A stretch of DNA of 60,000 nt from Antedon mediterranea. Taxonomy: Eukaryota; Echinodermata; Crinoidea; Comatulida; Antedonidae. Each line of letters starts with the position of its first letter. Positions within the stretch are counted from its first letter, which is position 1. The stretch lies in assembly GCF_964355755.1 (NCBI RefSeq), contig NC_092672.1, positions 33,726,501 through 33,786,500 of the forward strand, in the 5' to 3' direction. Under the pieces are notes generated by a model that worked only from the letters and a program-made list of their open reading frames with translations, did not search any database and was not told the origin of the DNA. Shown here one piece after another: positions 11,801 through 26,800 of this stretch. The position numbers and the translations under genes are program-made.

Positions 11801-14800
11801 GAAATATTATTGCTTATGACAAAATTGAGTTTTGTATTGTTTATATCCAGACGTAATTAAAACATTAAATTTAATTGCCACCAAGCAAAATTGTAGGCCC
11901 TAGGCTAACTAATCCGTCCAAGCTGCTACCCCCACCTCACTCATCGGCCATCCGCCGTCTCTCGCTCGACTCATCTATCCAGGAAATTCCCTATCGTGAG
12001 AAGCATGATTTGGTCTCAATAATACTAAATAGTGGGCTGATTTATAGTTTGAAAACAGCTTACGGCATTCTTAAGTGAATTTTTATTCAACGTATTCATT
12101 CTTCTTTGATGAATCCTTTGCCAATTGCTGTGTAAATCAGTATTTAAAGTTGTGATGCAAAAAGTGTATGTAATTATTCCACAGGTAAACCAGGCATAAG
12201 GAAACCCATCGCCCAACAGGACCTCGTGGTGTGCCGATCTCGAGCGCGAGATCATCGTAAACAAAATTGGTAGAGTCCATTATGTATGGGGTGTTTCCTA
12301 TTTACGAACCTATAAAAAAACGCGCTTTGACCACTCTGTAGGCAAAATATTTATTTCGTTAAATCCCTAAATTGATAATCGCGTATTCTGTAATCACGTG
12401 ACTGATGATGTAATCCTCAGCGACGTACTAAATGCACATGATTTAATGTGTTGGGGAAAAAGCTTGCTGTTTACCACATTACATGATTCACGGTGCTATT
12501 CGCGTTTCCTTGACGTAAATCGGCGGCGTGTAAATGAAACAATTGTTTTCACCAAATTGCCGTTGTCGACATCGGCGATCGGCGGCTAGCGTTGTCTAAG
12601 CTAAAAAGTACGTATTTTTCAAAAATTACACTAGCCTAACAAACATTTGCTAGTTTTGAAATTTTCAAATAGCAATTATGAAGAATCTACTAGCAAAATG
12701 CTAGTTTGCTAGCGTGAATTTCGAGCCCTACTCTGGAGCTGGGCCGGGCCGCTGAACTTTCCGTTGTATATCGGTAAAAAAAAAATAAAAATAAAAAGAG
12801 AGGCGGCTGGATAATCAGGAGCGGGCGGTGACGCTTAACAAGTATGTTTTTTTATTTGGCCTTAATTACAGTAGTATGTAAATTACATTTCTGTTTGTGT
12901 CTTTTTTTTAAGTTTAAAATTTTTTATTTTTTCTAATAAGGGCTACTTGAATCAAATTTGATAATCTTTCAGATCCTGACATCCGTTATTGCGTTTTAGC
13001 ATCACTTGATGAACGATTTGACGGGCACCTTGCACAGGCTGAGAACCTTAGCGCCCTCTTTGTTGCGAAGAACGATGAAGTGTTTGAAATTCGTGAGCTT
13101 GCCATGTGCATGATTGGTCGCCTTAGTAACATGAACCCTGCCTTTGTCATGCCCTCTCTTAGAAAGACGCTTATTCAGGTATTCTCAATGACTTATATCC
13201 CTATATGAATAATGGGACAGTCGAGGCATTCTATTGTATAAAAGAGGCTTACAACTGTATAGAAAGTTCCATTTTTAAGCGGTTTGCCATTATTGCATCT
13301 ATACATTTAAGTATCCTACAGATATGAACACTATTGTATTCAAAAGCATGAATATATACATTTTTTCTCTTGCTTATATCCTAATGCTTTACTATAACAG
13401 ATACTGACTGAGCTTGAGCATAGTGGTGTCGGACGTAACAAGGAGCAGAGTGCCAGGATGTTAGGTCATCTTGTGTCAAATGCGCCTCGGCTTATACGAC
13501 CTTATATGGAGCCAATAGTCAAGGTATAGAATGAATTATGCACCACTAGTAATTCTCCAAAAATGTGTAATTTTTTTTTATAGTAGAAATGATTTTTGGA
13601 CAATTATGACCATATGAACGTTTCAGAGAATGTTGTAGGAGAGCTTGGCTATACACCGCTATGAGCACTCACTGGCTAAACTCCGTGCCCAAGAGTATGA
13701 GCAGCCCCAATGCAACTATGTAGCGTTGGAGGACCCCTTATGAGTGCCAAAGGCAGAAGTTATGCCACTGTGGAAGAGTTAAGCCTTTTTTAAGCTCTGT
13801 CTTTACCTTATAATACTGCATTCAAATCAAATATAGTACGCTTTTATAGTATGTTGTGGTCAAGAAATCTTATAATGTAATTTACATTCACAGGCTTTGA
13901 TACCAAAACTAACTGAATCTGATGCCAACCCGAACGTAGTCATCAACGTCTTGGCTGCGATTGGTGAATTATCGCAGGTAAGGCAGAGATAACTTAAATT
14001 GCACCAATCAAATCATGTGTTATCATAAAATTGTCAAAAAATTAGTAGATTTAAATAGTCTTAAGTAGAAATAGCTCTATTTTTAGTAACCATAATAGTT
14101 TTTTAGTAGACCTTTTTATCTCGCCTACTAAGGATTTTAAGTCAAAGATGGAATGACCACTTCCCAGCTATATAAAATAGATAGTTGATTAATAGTTACT
14201 GGCTATTAACAATTGGTTAATAGACTATTGATAGGTCATTGGTAGCCCTTGTATAGCTATAATAAGTAGACAATAGATATGATACTTATAGATTTCTAAT
14301 AGCTATCTGGTAGTCCATATCTATCTATTGTATAAAATAGATTATGTCTATTAATAGGTTGCTGGTAGCCCATTGTATAGTTATTATAAGTAGACAATGT
14401 ATACAAAATGTGTTACTCAAAGATTAAAAATAGTGAAAAATCTATCTTATACTATTATAGTGGGGGTTTTGAATTATGCTAATGAGGTAAAACCTATTAG
14501 GAACTATCTAAAATCTAGCTAAAATCTACTTATTAGTAGGTACTTAATAGGTAGAGGTATATCTATTAAGACTTTTTGTTATAGGAATTAGCAAATGGTA
14601 GAAAATTCTTATGAAATGTACAGGTCAAATTAACAATTGTTTGATTGTTTTATCTCAGGTTGGTGGAGTTGAAATGAGAAAGTGGGTTGGTGAGCTGTTG
14701 CCAATTATTATAGAGATGTTACAAGATTCATCCTCTCTTAACAAAAGAGAAGTAAGTATATTGCGGAGTTGAACCCTATTAATGGGACACTGTTGACACC

Positions 14801-17800
14801 CATCAAGATTCATCTTGGCTAAAATGGGTATCAGTCCCTTTAATAGGGAAGCGGCGTTCTTCTATTAAGTTGCTGCCTTCAACAAGCTGAATATTTTTCA
14901 ACTATGCCTGCTAGAAGGCCTGCTAGAAGGCCTACTTTTAAGTATTGACTGTGACAGTGGCTGTGTGTGTACTAGTACACCAGCTAACCTCCTACTCATC
15001 ACGAAAGATGTACTAGGTTCTTTAAAGTGCACATGAACCAGATGTGTACACTGGACCTACGGTTTATAATCCGAGAAGGCCTGCTAGAAGGCCTGCTAGA
15101 AGGCCTACTTTTAAGTACTGTGACAGTGGCTGTGTGTGTACTAGTACACCAGGTAACCTCCTACTCATCACGAAAGATGTACTTTGTTCTTTAAAGTGCA
15201 CACGAACTAGATGTGTACACTGGACCTACGGTTTATAATCTGAAAAGACTTGGAGAACCATGAAGCAATTGTGAGCCTCAAACCCTTGCTGATGTTATGG
15301 CTGGATTACGGTTCCACTGTCTGCGCACTGTGATTTGTACTGATCTGAATAGAACATCTGCAGTTTAACTAAATCAACCATAATTGTAATTGTTATACTA
15401 ATGGAGCTTAATTATTAAACCAAACAGGTTGCCTTGTGGACGCTGGGTCACCTGGTTGAGAGTACAGGTTATGTTGTGGACCCTTACATGAAATATCCTA
15501 ACTTACTGGACGTACTGCTCAACTTTCTGAAAACCGAACAATCTCCAAACATCAGAAGAGAAGTAAGTCATGTTTGTGTATCATTAGGTGCACTAAAGCT
15601 CTGTTTACACTATCAAATTATTTTGCCAAAAAGGTGTGATATGCCTAAATATTGTGATATGACATCATCATGTCCATATATGGACACATTTCCACTTTTT
15701 GTCACATAAAGTTTGATAGTGTAGACAGGGCTTAAGGCCAATTTACATAGACGAGCTGTAGCGGTAAGTGGTAAACAAATATATAGAATCTATATTGCTA
15801 TTTCTTATGACTATTTACAAAAAAGGAGAAACCAACGAGCGGTTGAGCGGAAAGCGGATAGATACAGATTCTGTGAAAGTTGGCTTTAGTGTGTATTTCC
15901 TCTGAATTACCCATTTTACCTGTTTGCATTTCTGATTCTCTAGTGTAAATTTCTTTTTATTCTTCTCAATAGACTATAAGAACGCTAGGCCTGCTCGGTG
16001 CGCTTGATCCTTACAAGCATAAGCTGAACTTGGGTAAAATGAACCAGCCCGGTGAGACGTCTGGAGCAGTGCTTAGCCTCTCAGACACCAAGACTAATCA
16101 GGATGGTATGCGAGATTTTTTTTGGGAGATTTTAAAATGGTTTTGAAAATAGAGGTGTTTATGGAGATTATGAGAATGATCATTGGTGGCATAACGGCTA
16201 TGATCGCTCACTGGCTAAACCCAGGGCCCCAGAGCTCAAAGGGCCCAAGAGCTCAAGGGGCCTCAGAGCTCAAAGGGCCCAAGAGCTCAAGGGGCCTCAG
16301 AGCTCAAAGGGCCCAAGAGCTCAAGGGGCCTCAGAGCTCAAAGGGCCCCAAGGGCCCCAGAGCATGAGCAGCCTAATGCAACTACACAGTGTTAGAGGGC
16401 CCCTTAGGAGTGCTTAACCAGGGACTTTGCCCTGTCTTACACCACTGATGATACGGTACACAACACTTAATACAAATGGATGTATAGAATTATTGAGAAT
16501 GTACATTGTTCATACTGATTGATACTGATATTAATGTAGATTGTACAACAACAGTAATATTAAATTTTCCATTGAAGTTTTTACACAATTAGATTAAAGC
16601 TAGTTTTAGAACAAAACTTTAAACTACTACAATAATTTTACTTCACAGGTGAATACACAACTAGTGAGATGCTAGTGAGCATGGGTAGTGGCTCCCTGGA
16701 GGAATTCTACCCAGCTGTTGCCGTGGCAACATTGATGCGTATAATGCGTGACTCGTCATTGGCCAGTTACCATAAACATGTGGTCCAAGCTCTTACATTC
16801 CTCTTTAAAACTCTAGGTGTGAAGTGCGTTCAGTTTTTACCGCAGATCATGCCTACGTACCTTAGCGTGATACGCACGTGTGATTCCGGTATACGAGAGG
16901 TAAGATGCTATCAATCAGTATTATTTAATTTTGAGGAAAATTGTTTTGTTTTTATAATTACTTTATTTTTTTTTTTTTAACTGAAATGTGTGAAAATAGC
17001 TTGACCAAGATCTTCCTATTTTGATGTACAGCATTAGACATAACTTTATTAATATTAAATTACTTTACTGTAGTATACCTATTTTAGTAATAGTGTCCCC
17101 TTAATTATTTAACTTTAGCTTTGTCTACAAACTTTATGAAACAAAAAAGTTTGATGTGCCCATATATGGACACTATTACGTCATATCACTACCATATTTT
17201 GGCAGAGCACACTTTTTTTGCCAAACTATAGTTTGATAGTGTGGACAGAGCTTTACTGTATTATGTAGGCTCTACAGATAGAACTAGTTAACTGCACAAG
17301 TGTGAATATAATATTAGATCCTTTGTTTGTTTGTTGTAATAGTTTTTACTACAACAACTTGGAATGATGATCTCAATTGTAAGACAACACATCAGAAATT
17401 ATCTGGATGAGATATTTGCTCTAATTAAGGTAATCAATTTTCAAATTCTTTTCGATTGGTCTGTTACTAATACTTTGTGAAAGATATGTCGGACAAAATG
17501 GAAACCAAGAATATTGCCGTCTAAAGAAATGTTTTATTTTGTAGGAATTCTGGACGCTAAACAGTTTGATTCAGAACACCATCATCTGGTTAGTGGAGCA
17601 GATAGTGATAGCATTAGGTGGAGAGTTTAAGCTTTACTTGCCTCAAATTGTGCCACAGATGCTAAAAGTCTTCACTCATGACAACAGTCCTGATAGAAAA
17701 GTCACAAAAACGGTTTGTACAAATTTATTTAAAAGATGGATGGTCCTCTAAAAACATGAAAAATGAAGGTTAAAAAATGAACCGAAAAAAAAAAAGTGTC

Positions 17801-20800
17801 GCTTATGAAAATAAAATGTTAAATTTCATTCATTAATTCCTTTCTTTTTCTTTAAATTACAGTTTTTTCATGTAAATAATGTTGTTTTCTATCCTATATT
17901 TAGTCAAAGTGAATTACTATTATGTGACATTAAAATTTTCTTTAATCCACCTGCCTGCAGTAAAAAACTCTTCTTGACGAAACTGCCTTGACACGCAAGT
18001 TATTTTATGTATGGATTACAATACATGACCTCTATCTCATTAACTTGTTCCACAGTTACTCGGTGCAATGCAGAAATTTGGTGCTAACTTAGATGACTAT
18101 CTTCATCTACTTCTTCCTCCTGTTGTTAAGTTGTTTGACTCTAATGAGGTTCCAATGGAAGTTAGAAGGTGAGTGCATCATTTTTGTCATCATCAAATTT
18201 GTTGCCACCTGAAGACTAAAGGAAAATTTACTCAAACAAGCGGTAAACGATAATAAAAATATAGAATCTATGTTATTCCTTATGACCATATACACACAAC
18301 GCGGAGCAGTTTCTGCTGAGAATAGGTAAAGATTCTATGTATGACAAGCTACCATTACCACTCGTCTACGTAAATTGCCCTTAAGTCTTACAACTCCAAT
18401 ATAACTGCCAAAACGTCATTAAATCAAATTCTGTTTTATAGAATTGTTTCTATATTGGATTAATGGAGCTTCATATTAAACCAACTAGGCCTTGTGGAGA
18501 CGGAATCACGTCGTTGAAAATATAACTTATTTCATGGAGCTTACTTAAAATATCTTTTTGTTTTTCCAGAACGGCTTTGGAGTCTATAGATCTACTCAGT
18601 GACACGCTTGACTTCACAGACTTTGCTTCCCGTATCATACACCCGCTCGTACGAACTCTAGACTCAAACCCGGCGCTGCAAGAGGCGGCTATGGAAGCCC
18701 TGTCATCTCTGGTGCTTCAGCTTGGCAAGAAGTATCAGATCTTTATACCAATGGTGAATAAGGTTTTAACCAAGCAAAAGATCATGCACCAGACATATGA
18801 TATCTATATCAGTAAGATCATTCAGGTGAGATCATACAGATATATTTAGCTGACCCCTTAACTTGTTCATTTTTATGCAATCCAAGTTACAATACCTCCT
18901 TAAGTTACCTCAATATAAGTCACACCCCTTAACTTAGTAGTGTATTATTACATTTTAAGTGTGTATATTACCTCTGTAAATAGACTATAAATATTGACAA
19001 TAAAGTTGAGGTGTAATAAGAGCCCAACACGAGACTACTGTATATGCCGACACGAAGTTCATAGTTTGTACTATCATGGAGCAACAATGCTATAGATTTA
19101 TTAAAAATGAGATTTTGAGAAATTGTATTCATCTTTTTTCCATAGGGGTCAACGATCTCCGAAATAGATGATTTAGCAGTTCTTCGAGCACAGGAACAAA
19201 AAGGAAAACGTAACAGAAATCAGTCAAATAGAGGAATGGAGCCAGTGACAATAAAGAAACTACCAGTTAGTTCAAGCAACTTGACAAAGGTATTGGAAAC
19301 CATATATTATGTTATTTATCTGATTATATAATAATTATAGTTGTTTAACTGAATTTTAACAGGGTTTGCAGCATGTGTTTAAAGATGAGTAGAGGGTTTC
19401 CCCTGTGTTACTATACACACAGCCACTGTCACACACAAGACAGTTATCATAACTCATCATGATTGTCCGCATACGCTGTTTAGGGTCACCCTTTATACAA
19501 ATTATATATTTTTTAAGTTATTAATTTAACCTTTTTTTTAACCAGGCTTTTACAGCTACTCGCCGAGTGTCGAGAGATGATTGGATGGAATGGTTGAGAC
19601 GTCTTAGTGTTGAATTACTTAAGGAATCACCATCGCATGCATTGAGGTCTTGTCATGATTTAGCCCAGCAGTACAATCCGCTAGCAAGGTCAGTGAAGCG
19701 TGTCAATGAAAATCATGCTTCCCCATCTTTCAGATCATAGAGATACAATATCTTAATGATCAGAAATTGTGCTCTAAAATGTACCTATCAAATAGCCTAT
19801 AACATTTTTCTTGCAGCCCAAACTGCCAAAATCACGGAAGTTTTAAAAAATATATGATTTATTTACTTGTTTGTTTAATATTTTTATTGTTTCTCTTTCT
19901 CTCATTTACAATGAAAAAAAAAAGTGTGAAGAAAGAGACTAAAATAAATTAAGTTTGGAGAAAAATTTAAATTCTGGTCACCAGATTAAATTTTTTTTTA
20001 AATAAATAAAATATTGAAGGTATTGTTGCCAGTTTACAAGAACAATTAATAATATTAAGAAACAGTAACAGCCATATGCTGAAACCCAGAGACGTGGTTT
20101 TACTATTACAAATTATTATTTATTCAGAGACCTATTCAATGCAGCATTTGTGTCATGCTGGTCAGAGCTCACCGAACAAGATCAAGATGTGTTGATACAC
20201 AACTTAGAAAAGGCATTGACCTCACAAGACATTCCAGAGATTACACAAACTCTACTCAACCTGGCTGAGTTTATGGAACATTGTGATAAGGTATTTACTC
20301 TCTGTCCAATCACAAGTTCGTACAGAAGCATCGATCGCGTTGTGATTGGTCAATTTATTTGCAGTGTACTTTCCGTTCTTGTTTTGTGTCTTAAGTGAAC
20401 TTAGGCAAGATACTATACTATCATTACCTCATCCTTCAGATGGGAAGTAAAGCTGTTGGTCCTGTGTGTACATCCTTTTAAATGTGGTATAATATTGGAA
20501 AATAATAAGGGATCGTCTCCCAGTGTGCTGGCCAATATAAAGAAAAAACACTGTATATATTATGTTACATATATTTTCTACTTGTTTAAGCTGTGCTTCT
20601 GAGATTCCCACTTTCTATTCTTTTTTTTTCTCTTTGTAATATGCTTATTTATGTATGTTTATGAATGGAAATAAAGAAGGAAACGAATGAAAAAAAAACT
20701 TCTTTAAAAACTTGTTCAACTGCCCTTTAATTAAAAACAAACATTTATTTAATCATCAACATGTGGTGTCCATAAGCGATAACTGTATACAGTCAATAAC

Positions 20801-23800
20801 CACCATATGTGATATAGTATCACGGTTAGTGTACAAGGACCAGTACCAGTAAACCCTTGTCAAGGCCTGTACTTCTTCTATCATACTTTATTCATCTTTG
20901 CAGGGCCCTCTGCCTCTCGATACTACATTACTAGGTGAGAGAGCGTCTAAATGTCGAGCCTACGCTAAAGCACTTCACTATAAGGAAGAGGAGTTTCATA
21001 AGGAAGCTAAACCTGCTATATTAGAGTCACTGATAAGGTAATGCTAACGCCAGCTCTTGGTCATACATAAGATAAGATAATATTTATTGGTCCATCATAA
21101 AATATGTTGGAAATTCATTTTCCAAATGGCGTACACACAAAATAAAAATTACAAATATAATATATAAAATTTAAAAAATGTACTTAAAAATTGGCGAACT
21201 TTATTATTATTCATTAAAACTTGTTTTGTGGTGTGAGCATGTAATGTGTGATGTATATCATATTAAATGCTGTTCGATTAAAGTCGATATTTAGTACATA
21301 TATTGGTTTTTTTATCTTGAGGATTTTTTATGAATCATTTTTAACATTGTGTTAGGTGCTATATTAGACTACCATTGTTACTATGTTTCTTTTACTTCTT
21401 TATAGCATTTACAACAAACTGCACCAACCAGAGGCAGCACAAGGAGTGTTACAATATGCATCAAAGACACTTGGTTCTGAAATGGTAAGTCCTCCACAGA
21501 CCTTTCTCAACCTTCCACAATACTCGCATCGGTTCCCGGTATGATGATTTCCTTCTAATATTGTATTATTTCTGATAGACATGTCAATATAAGACAATAA
21601 ATTTCAAATTGTCTTGTTTTTTATTTTTCAGCAAAGACAAGAAACCTGGTATGAGAAACTTCACCAGTGGGAGAATGCGTTAGCAGAGTGTGAAAAGAAA
21701 CAACAGCAAAACCTGGATGACATGGAACTGATGCTAGGCAGGATGAGGTGCCTAGAAGCATTAGGAGAATGGTAGGTTGTTTTTCAATACCAACATAACA
21801 GTTTATAAAATCCTCTGCTTAGACATACATTAAGTTACATTGTACACAAAAATAAAAATAAGTAAGTCAATAATTATTCATTCATTCAAAAGATGAACAA
21901 TAATGACAAATTAAGATTAAAAAAATAATAATAGACAAAGAGATGAACAATAATGACAAATTAAGATTAAAAAAAATAATGGACAAAGGCAGATGATCTT
22001 GTGGCGAGATTGAGACAAGTTAACATTTATATATATTTTTTATAACAAACAAATAACAAATGAAGATGTATGCCAGTAAATAAGAATTGTAAAAATATAG
22101 TAAAATTGATGAGCAAAAAAAAATGACCTTGCAAAATGAAATTTTGAAACATCATCATTTTTAATTCTTATTTTGTAATATTTAATTGTAGGGGTCAACT
22201 TCATGACATAGCATGTGCCAAATGGTCAGAGGTCAGTGACGACTACCGTCAGCGTATGGCGCGCATGGCCGCCGCAGCTGCTTGGGGTCTCAACCAATGG
22301 GAATCCATGGATGAGTATGCATGTATGATACCAAGAGATACATACGATGGCGCGTTCTACCGAGCCGTGCTTGCCGTTCACCAGGACCACTTTGCACAAG
22401 CCCAACAGGTATGATTTACGTATTATTGATTTTCTATCTTGACCTAATTTACATAATTATGTAATCTAAAATTTCTGGAGATTATCAATCATTACTACAT
22501 TCATCCAGGTCTTTAATTTATTACTCCACTCGCTGATAAAGGTAGTCTACCGAAACATGTTTCTGTATAGTGTTTGTTGTTTAAGCTACCAATCAATTTT
22601 TATAATGGAATTAGCGTCAAAACTGTTTCTTTAATTGATTTTTCTGTCTAATTGATTTTATTTATTTGTATTTTTTATGTAATAATAAAATAATATAACT
22701 TATTATTAAGACTAGAAATGTTGAATGTGAATTTAATTGAATTAAAAAAATTATTTAACTCGTAAAAAAGATAAAATGAACAGCCAAAAAATTGCCTAAA
22801 GTCGTAAATTTTGTTCAAATCGAGAAAATCGCAACATTGTGAGTCAGCCGAAAGATTTGCAGTTTTAAAAGAGTTACAGAAAAGCAATACTACCAATACA
22901 AAAAAAAACATATTGAGAATTACAACAGAGCTAATGGTGCCATGGTTGATGTTCATAAACTGGTTCCAGAACGCCAAAAGCACACAATTCCCCTCCCCAT
23001 TCCCCCCATATAACATAAATACATAAACAATTTTTTTTATTATTGTATATTTGATTTAATATTTAAACGATTAAACTTTAGACCCTTTTGACACTTCCTT
23101 CCCATTGCTAATTTAACCATTATACTAGAGACAGTCTGGAGTGTATAGCAGTACTATTACTTATATAGACACAACCACACTGACATTTAGGATACATCCG
23201 TCATTCACTTTGTATCTATAATTTCCTATATTGAAAAGGCTGTGTAACATTAATCCCATCCTCCAATGTCAATTACTGTTTGTTTATGAAATGGTTTAAT
23301 ACATAACATTGAAAAATAAATTTAATTATGATTTCTCTTTATACTTGTTTTCTTAACCGTTCTCATTGATATATGTATATCATGATCAGGCCGTCATTGA
23401 CTGGTTTCAGTATACGTGCATTGTCATTGTGTGATATATTATGCAGGCACAGAACATTAATTCTAAACACCCGGTGATATGCTGAAATTTAGTTAATTAA
23501 TTTGAAACGATAAGATTGCTTGATATGCAGATGTCCTATCCATTAGACTACTGGGACTTTCATGGTATTGTTCAAACTCGATCGGACAGCGACCCTTTAA
23601 CATTCTCGGCGTGGTACATGCATATATCCAATCAATCTGTTTTGATCTTTGTAGATCTTGTCAGTGCAGCTCAGGTTTCGAAATGATATGTACCACAAAA
23701 CTGGCACCCATATAGGCTGAGCCAGGTATGCGGGACATAGTAGGCCTACACTTTTGATCATGAACACAAAGGGTGCATAAACTCAACGAACATGCTATGC

Positions 23801-26800
23801 AAAATACTAATACAGTAGTATTCATAACAAAAATGCACAGTTTCAGACTGAAGAGTGCTCTACAAAACAACATACAATGCATGTAGCAGAATATATATAT
23901 ATGTTATCCATTTTTTACAATCAAATGGAGTCAAAAATAAATTAACTTGTATCCATTTTGTTGTATTTTTCTTCTTCCATCATCAAATTTCTCCTTATAT
24001 CAATTCATCTTTTGTACAGACTAACCCTTTGCTTGTTTCCCTTTAACATATTCATACTAGCATATCTGTCATTTGCCAGCAGATTTGTTTTACATATGTA
24101 GTTATGTTTTGTTCTTATTTTGTTCCCCTTTTTCTATTGTATGTTTCTTTTAAATGTCATACATATACAGTGATCTTAACCACTTGACCACATGTTGTTT
24201 TGGGTGGGCGTATATCACATGTTTGGCTTGCACATCGCAGCGAGAATCTTAACCACTAGACCATGTATGTTGGCAAATCATTGACAGATACATACATACT
24301 GTGATAACCAAGTCTGTGGGTGGGCGGATATAATACAGTATCCTTGTAAATCAATTCAATCTGTTATTAGTAATAATTAACAGAATTTAAATGGCCAAAA
24401 TATTTCATTAAATTGTATTTGGGAAGAAACAACGTATTAAATTAATTATATCCTTTAGTTTGTCAAATTTAAATTAGAAGAGTAAATTTGGAGTTTTCAT
24501 GGTGCCTGTTTAATGTTAAACACATTAAAACATTTATATGTTTCATACCAAGTTCTTATTGCTAGAGTCTGTCAAAATGTTTTATGCCCAGTTTATCTAT
24601 TTCTATTCCTTTAGGCTCTTTAAACAATGTATTATTATTCACCATAAAGGGATCAGTTTAAAACTGAACTAAATTCCACCATGATAGAACCTACTATAAC
24701 TCCCCTAATACTGGACTCTCTGAAAATCGGAAAACTCTCACAAACCTTTTTTTTAGGTCCAAAAGATCCCAAATTTATGTTTACCATTAGAAAAAACATT
24801 CCGAATACCAGACTTTTCAGAAAACCAGATATTGTGCTAGCCCAAAGGTGTCCGGTATTGGGAGAGTTGACTGTATTTTACATAAGTAAATTATAACATA
24901 AACTATTAATACTGTATGAGAAAAAAAATTAGTTAAAAAATCATTTTTTTTTTATTTCAGTGCATCAACAAAGCAAGAGATATCCTTGACACTGAACTGA
25001 CAGCAAGAGCTGGTGAGAGTTACAACAGAGCTTATGGTGCCATGGTCAATGTTCAGATGTTGTCAGAACTAGAGGAGATCATTCAGTATAAACTGGTTCC
25101 AGAACGCCAAGAGGTTATTAAACAGATCTGGTGGGATCGACTACAGGTAAATCTTTATCTTGTTTTTCTTTATTATATCACAAACAATGTGTAAGAATAA
25201 CATTTAGTGTTCCTTTTTTATATGTCATAAAAATAATCTAACATTTTCATGAATTTTCAGGGTTGCCAGAGAAATGTTGAAGATTGGCAGAAAATCATCC
25301 AGGTGAGGTCGCTTGTCATCAATCCAGCCGAGGATCGCAGGACGCGGTTAAAGTATGCCAGTCTTTGCCGCAAAGGAGGGCGCATGGCGCTGTCACACAA
25401 GACGCTTGTAAAGCTAATGGAAGTCGACCCATCGTTACAACCAGACATGCCGCTACCCAATAATGACCCACACGTTACGTTTGCATATATGAAACACATG
25501 TGGAAGGACGGAGATAGAGTAAGGGACTATTTTAATTTCTGCCGGCAGATTTCTTATCTTAAAGGTCATGAAATCAAACCATTAAAATGTGAAGATAACT
25601 GTACTTTCAATTTAAAGATGATGATCTTTCTTTAAGGATGTATTGTCCTCCAAAAACATGAAAATCATTCACTTCCATAGGAAAAAATGACCAAAAGTAA
25701 TGATTTCAATTTCAAGACTAAATAAAAGTTAAATTTAACAAAAAAAAACATTCTCTGACAATTTGACTAATTTTTCCCTTAAATTTTGTTTTTGAGTGAA
25801 TAATTTTTTTTTAATACAATTTTGTGAATAAACTATTGTGTGACATTGAAATGACAATAAAAAAAGTCAATTTTTTTTATACAATTTGGTTAATGAATAT
25901 GTCATTTTAATGTGAATAGCTATTATTTGATATTAAAATGACATATTCAACACAAAACTTAAAACAGTATCTTTAAATATATGATAAAAAAATATCAAAT
26001 TGTCAATTGTAATACTGTAATAATTAATAATTTATTTAAAATTATTTTGTAGATGGAAGCGTTTAATGAACTCCATCACTTTGTACAATCAGCTATCCAG
26101 CAGTATGCAGCATCTCTGAACCCAGCTGAGGATAATATAGAGAGAAGGGAACTGCAGAAGCTCCTAGCCAGGTATAGAGTGTCAACATTATTCTACTGCC
26201 TGCAGTTACTGCAGTAACAACATTTTTTTTTGCTGTAATAAAAAGATTATTTCCATGTAGAAGTTATGAGGCTTTCATTTCAATAAACAGTATGTATAAT
26301 ATTATAAAAAGGCTTTCTATAGACGCGATCAACAAATTGTTCCAGACCACAGAGACGCATCTAGATGTGTCTTCTATTGTTCTGAAACCCGTCTGCAAGG
26401 TACTACACGGTTTGAACATTCGATATTCATGTTAAAAGAAACTACATAACTACATAAGCAGGTTAAAAAGTAAACAAAATGTAATGACTGCAATAGAATA
26501 ATTTTAGCAGTGGTCCCTAGCAAAAGCTTTGGAATACATTACATCAAAATAAAGCCACTAAGGCCACTATAACTCTGTGTTTTTTTTTAATTCTTTGTTC
26601 TTCAGATGTTATCTGAAACTTGGTGAGTGGCAGCAGAGTTTGGAGGGCATAGGTGACGAGACCATTCCACAAATTATCAGTTATTACTCAGCAGCAACGG
26701 ACCATGATGCCAATTGGTACAAGGTATAATATTTATAAATAATAATTCATGTTTTATAATAGTATACACATGAAAACATAGCATAGCATAAAAGATTATT

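Larger units (their letters stand above)
22409..24960 (+). other. mTOR intron 32 (2.55 kb)
   Basis: Contains the exon 33 relic at 22913-22985, tRNA-like fragments near 24170-24275 and a MITE-E copy at 24690-24882. The rest is AT-rich with no gene recognised. Confidence 0.8.

Noticed and set aside
16122-16367. 81-codon frame after exon 20
   Set aside because: It is intronic and made mostly of the GAGCTCAA minisatellite.
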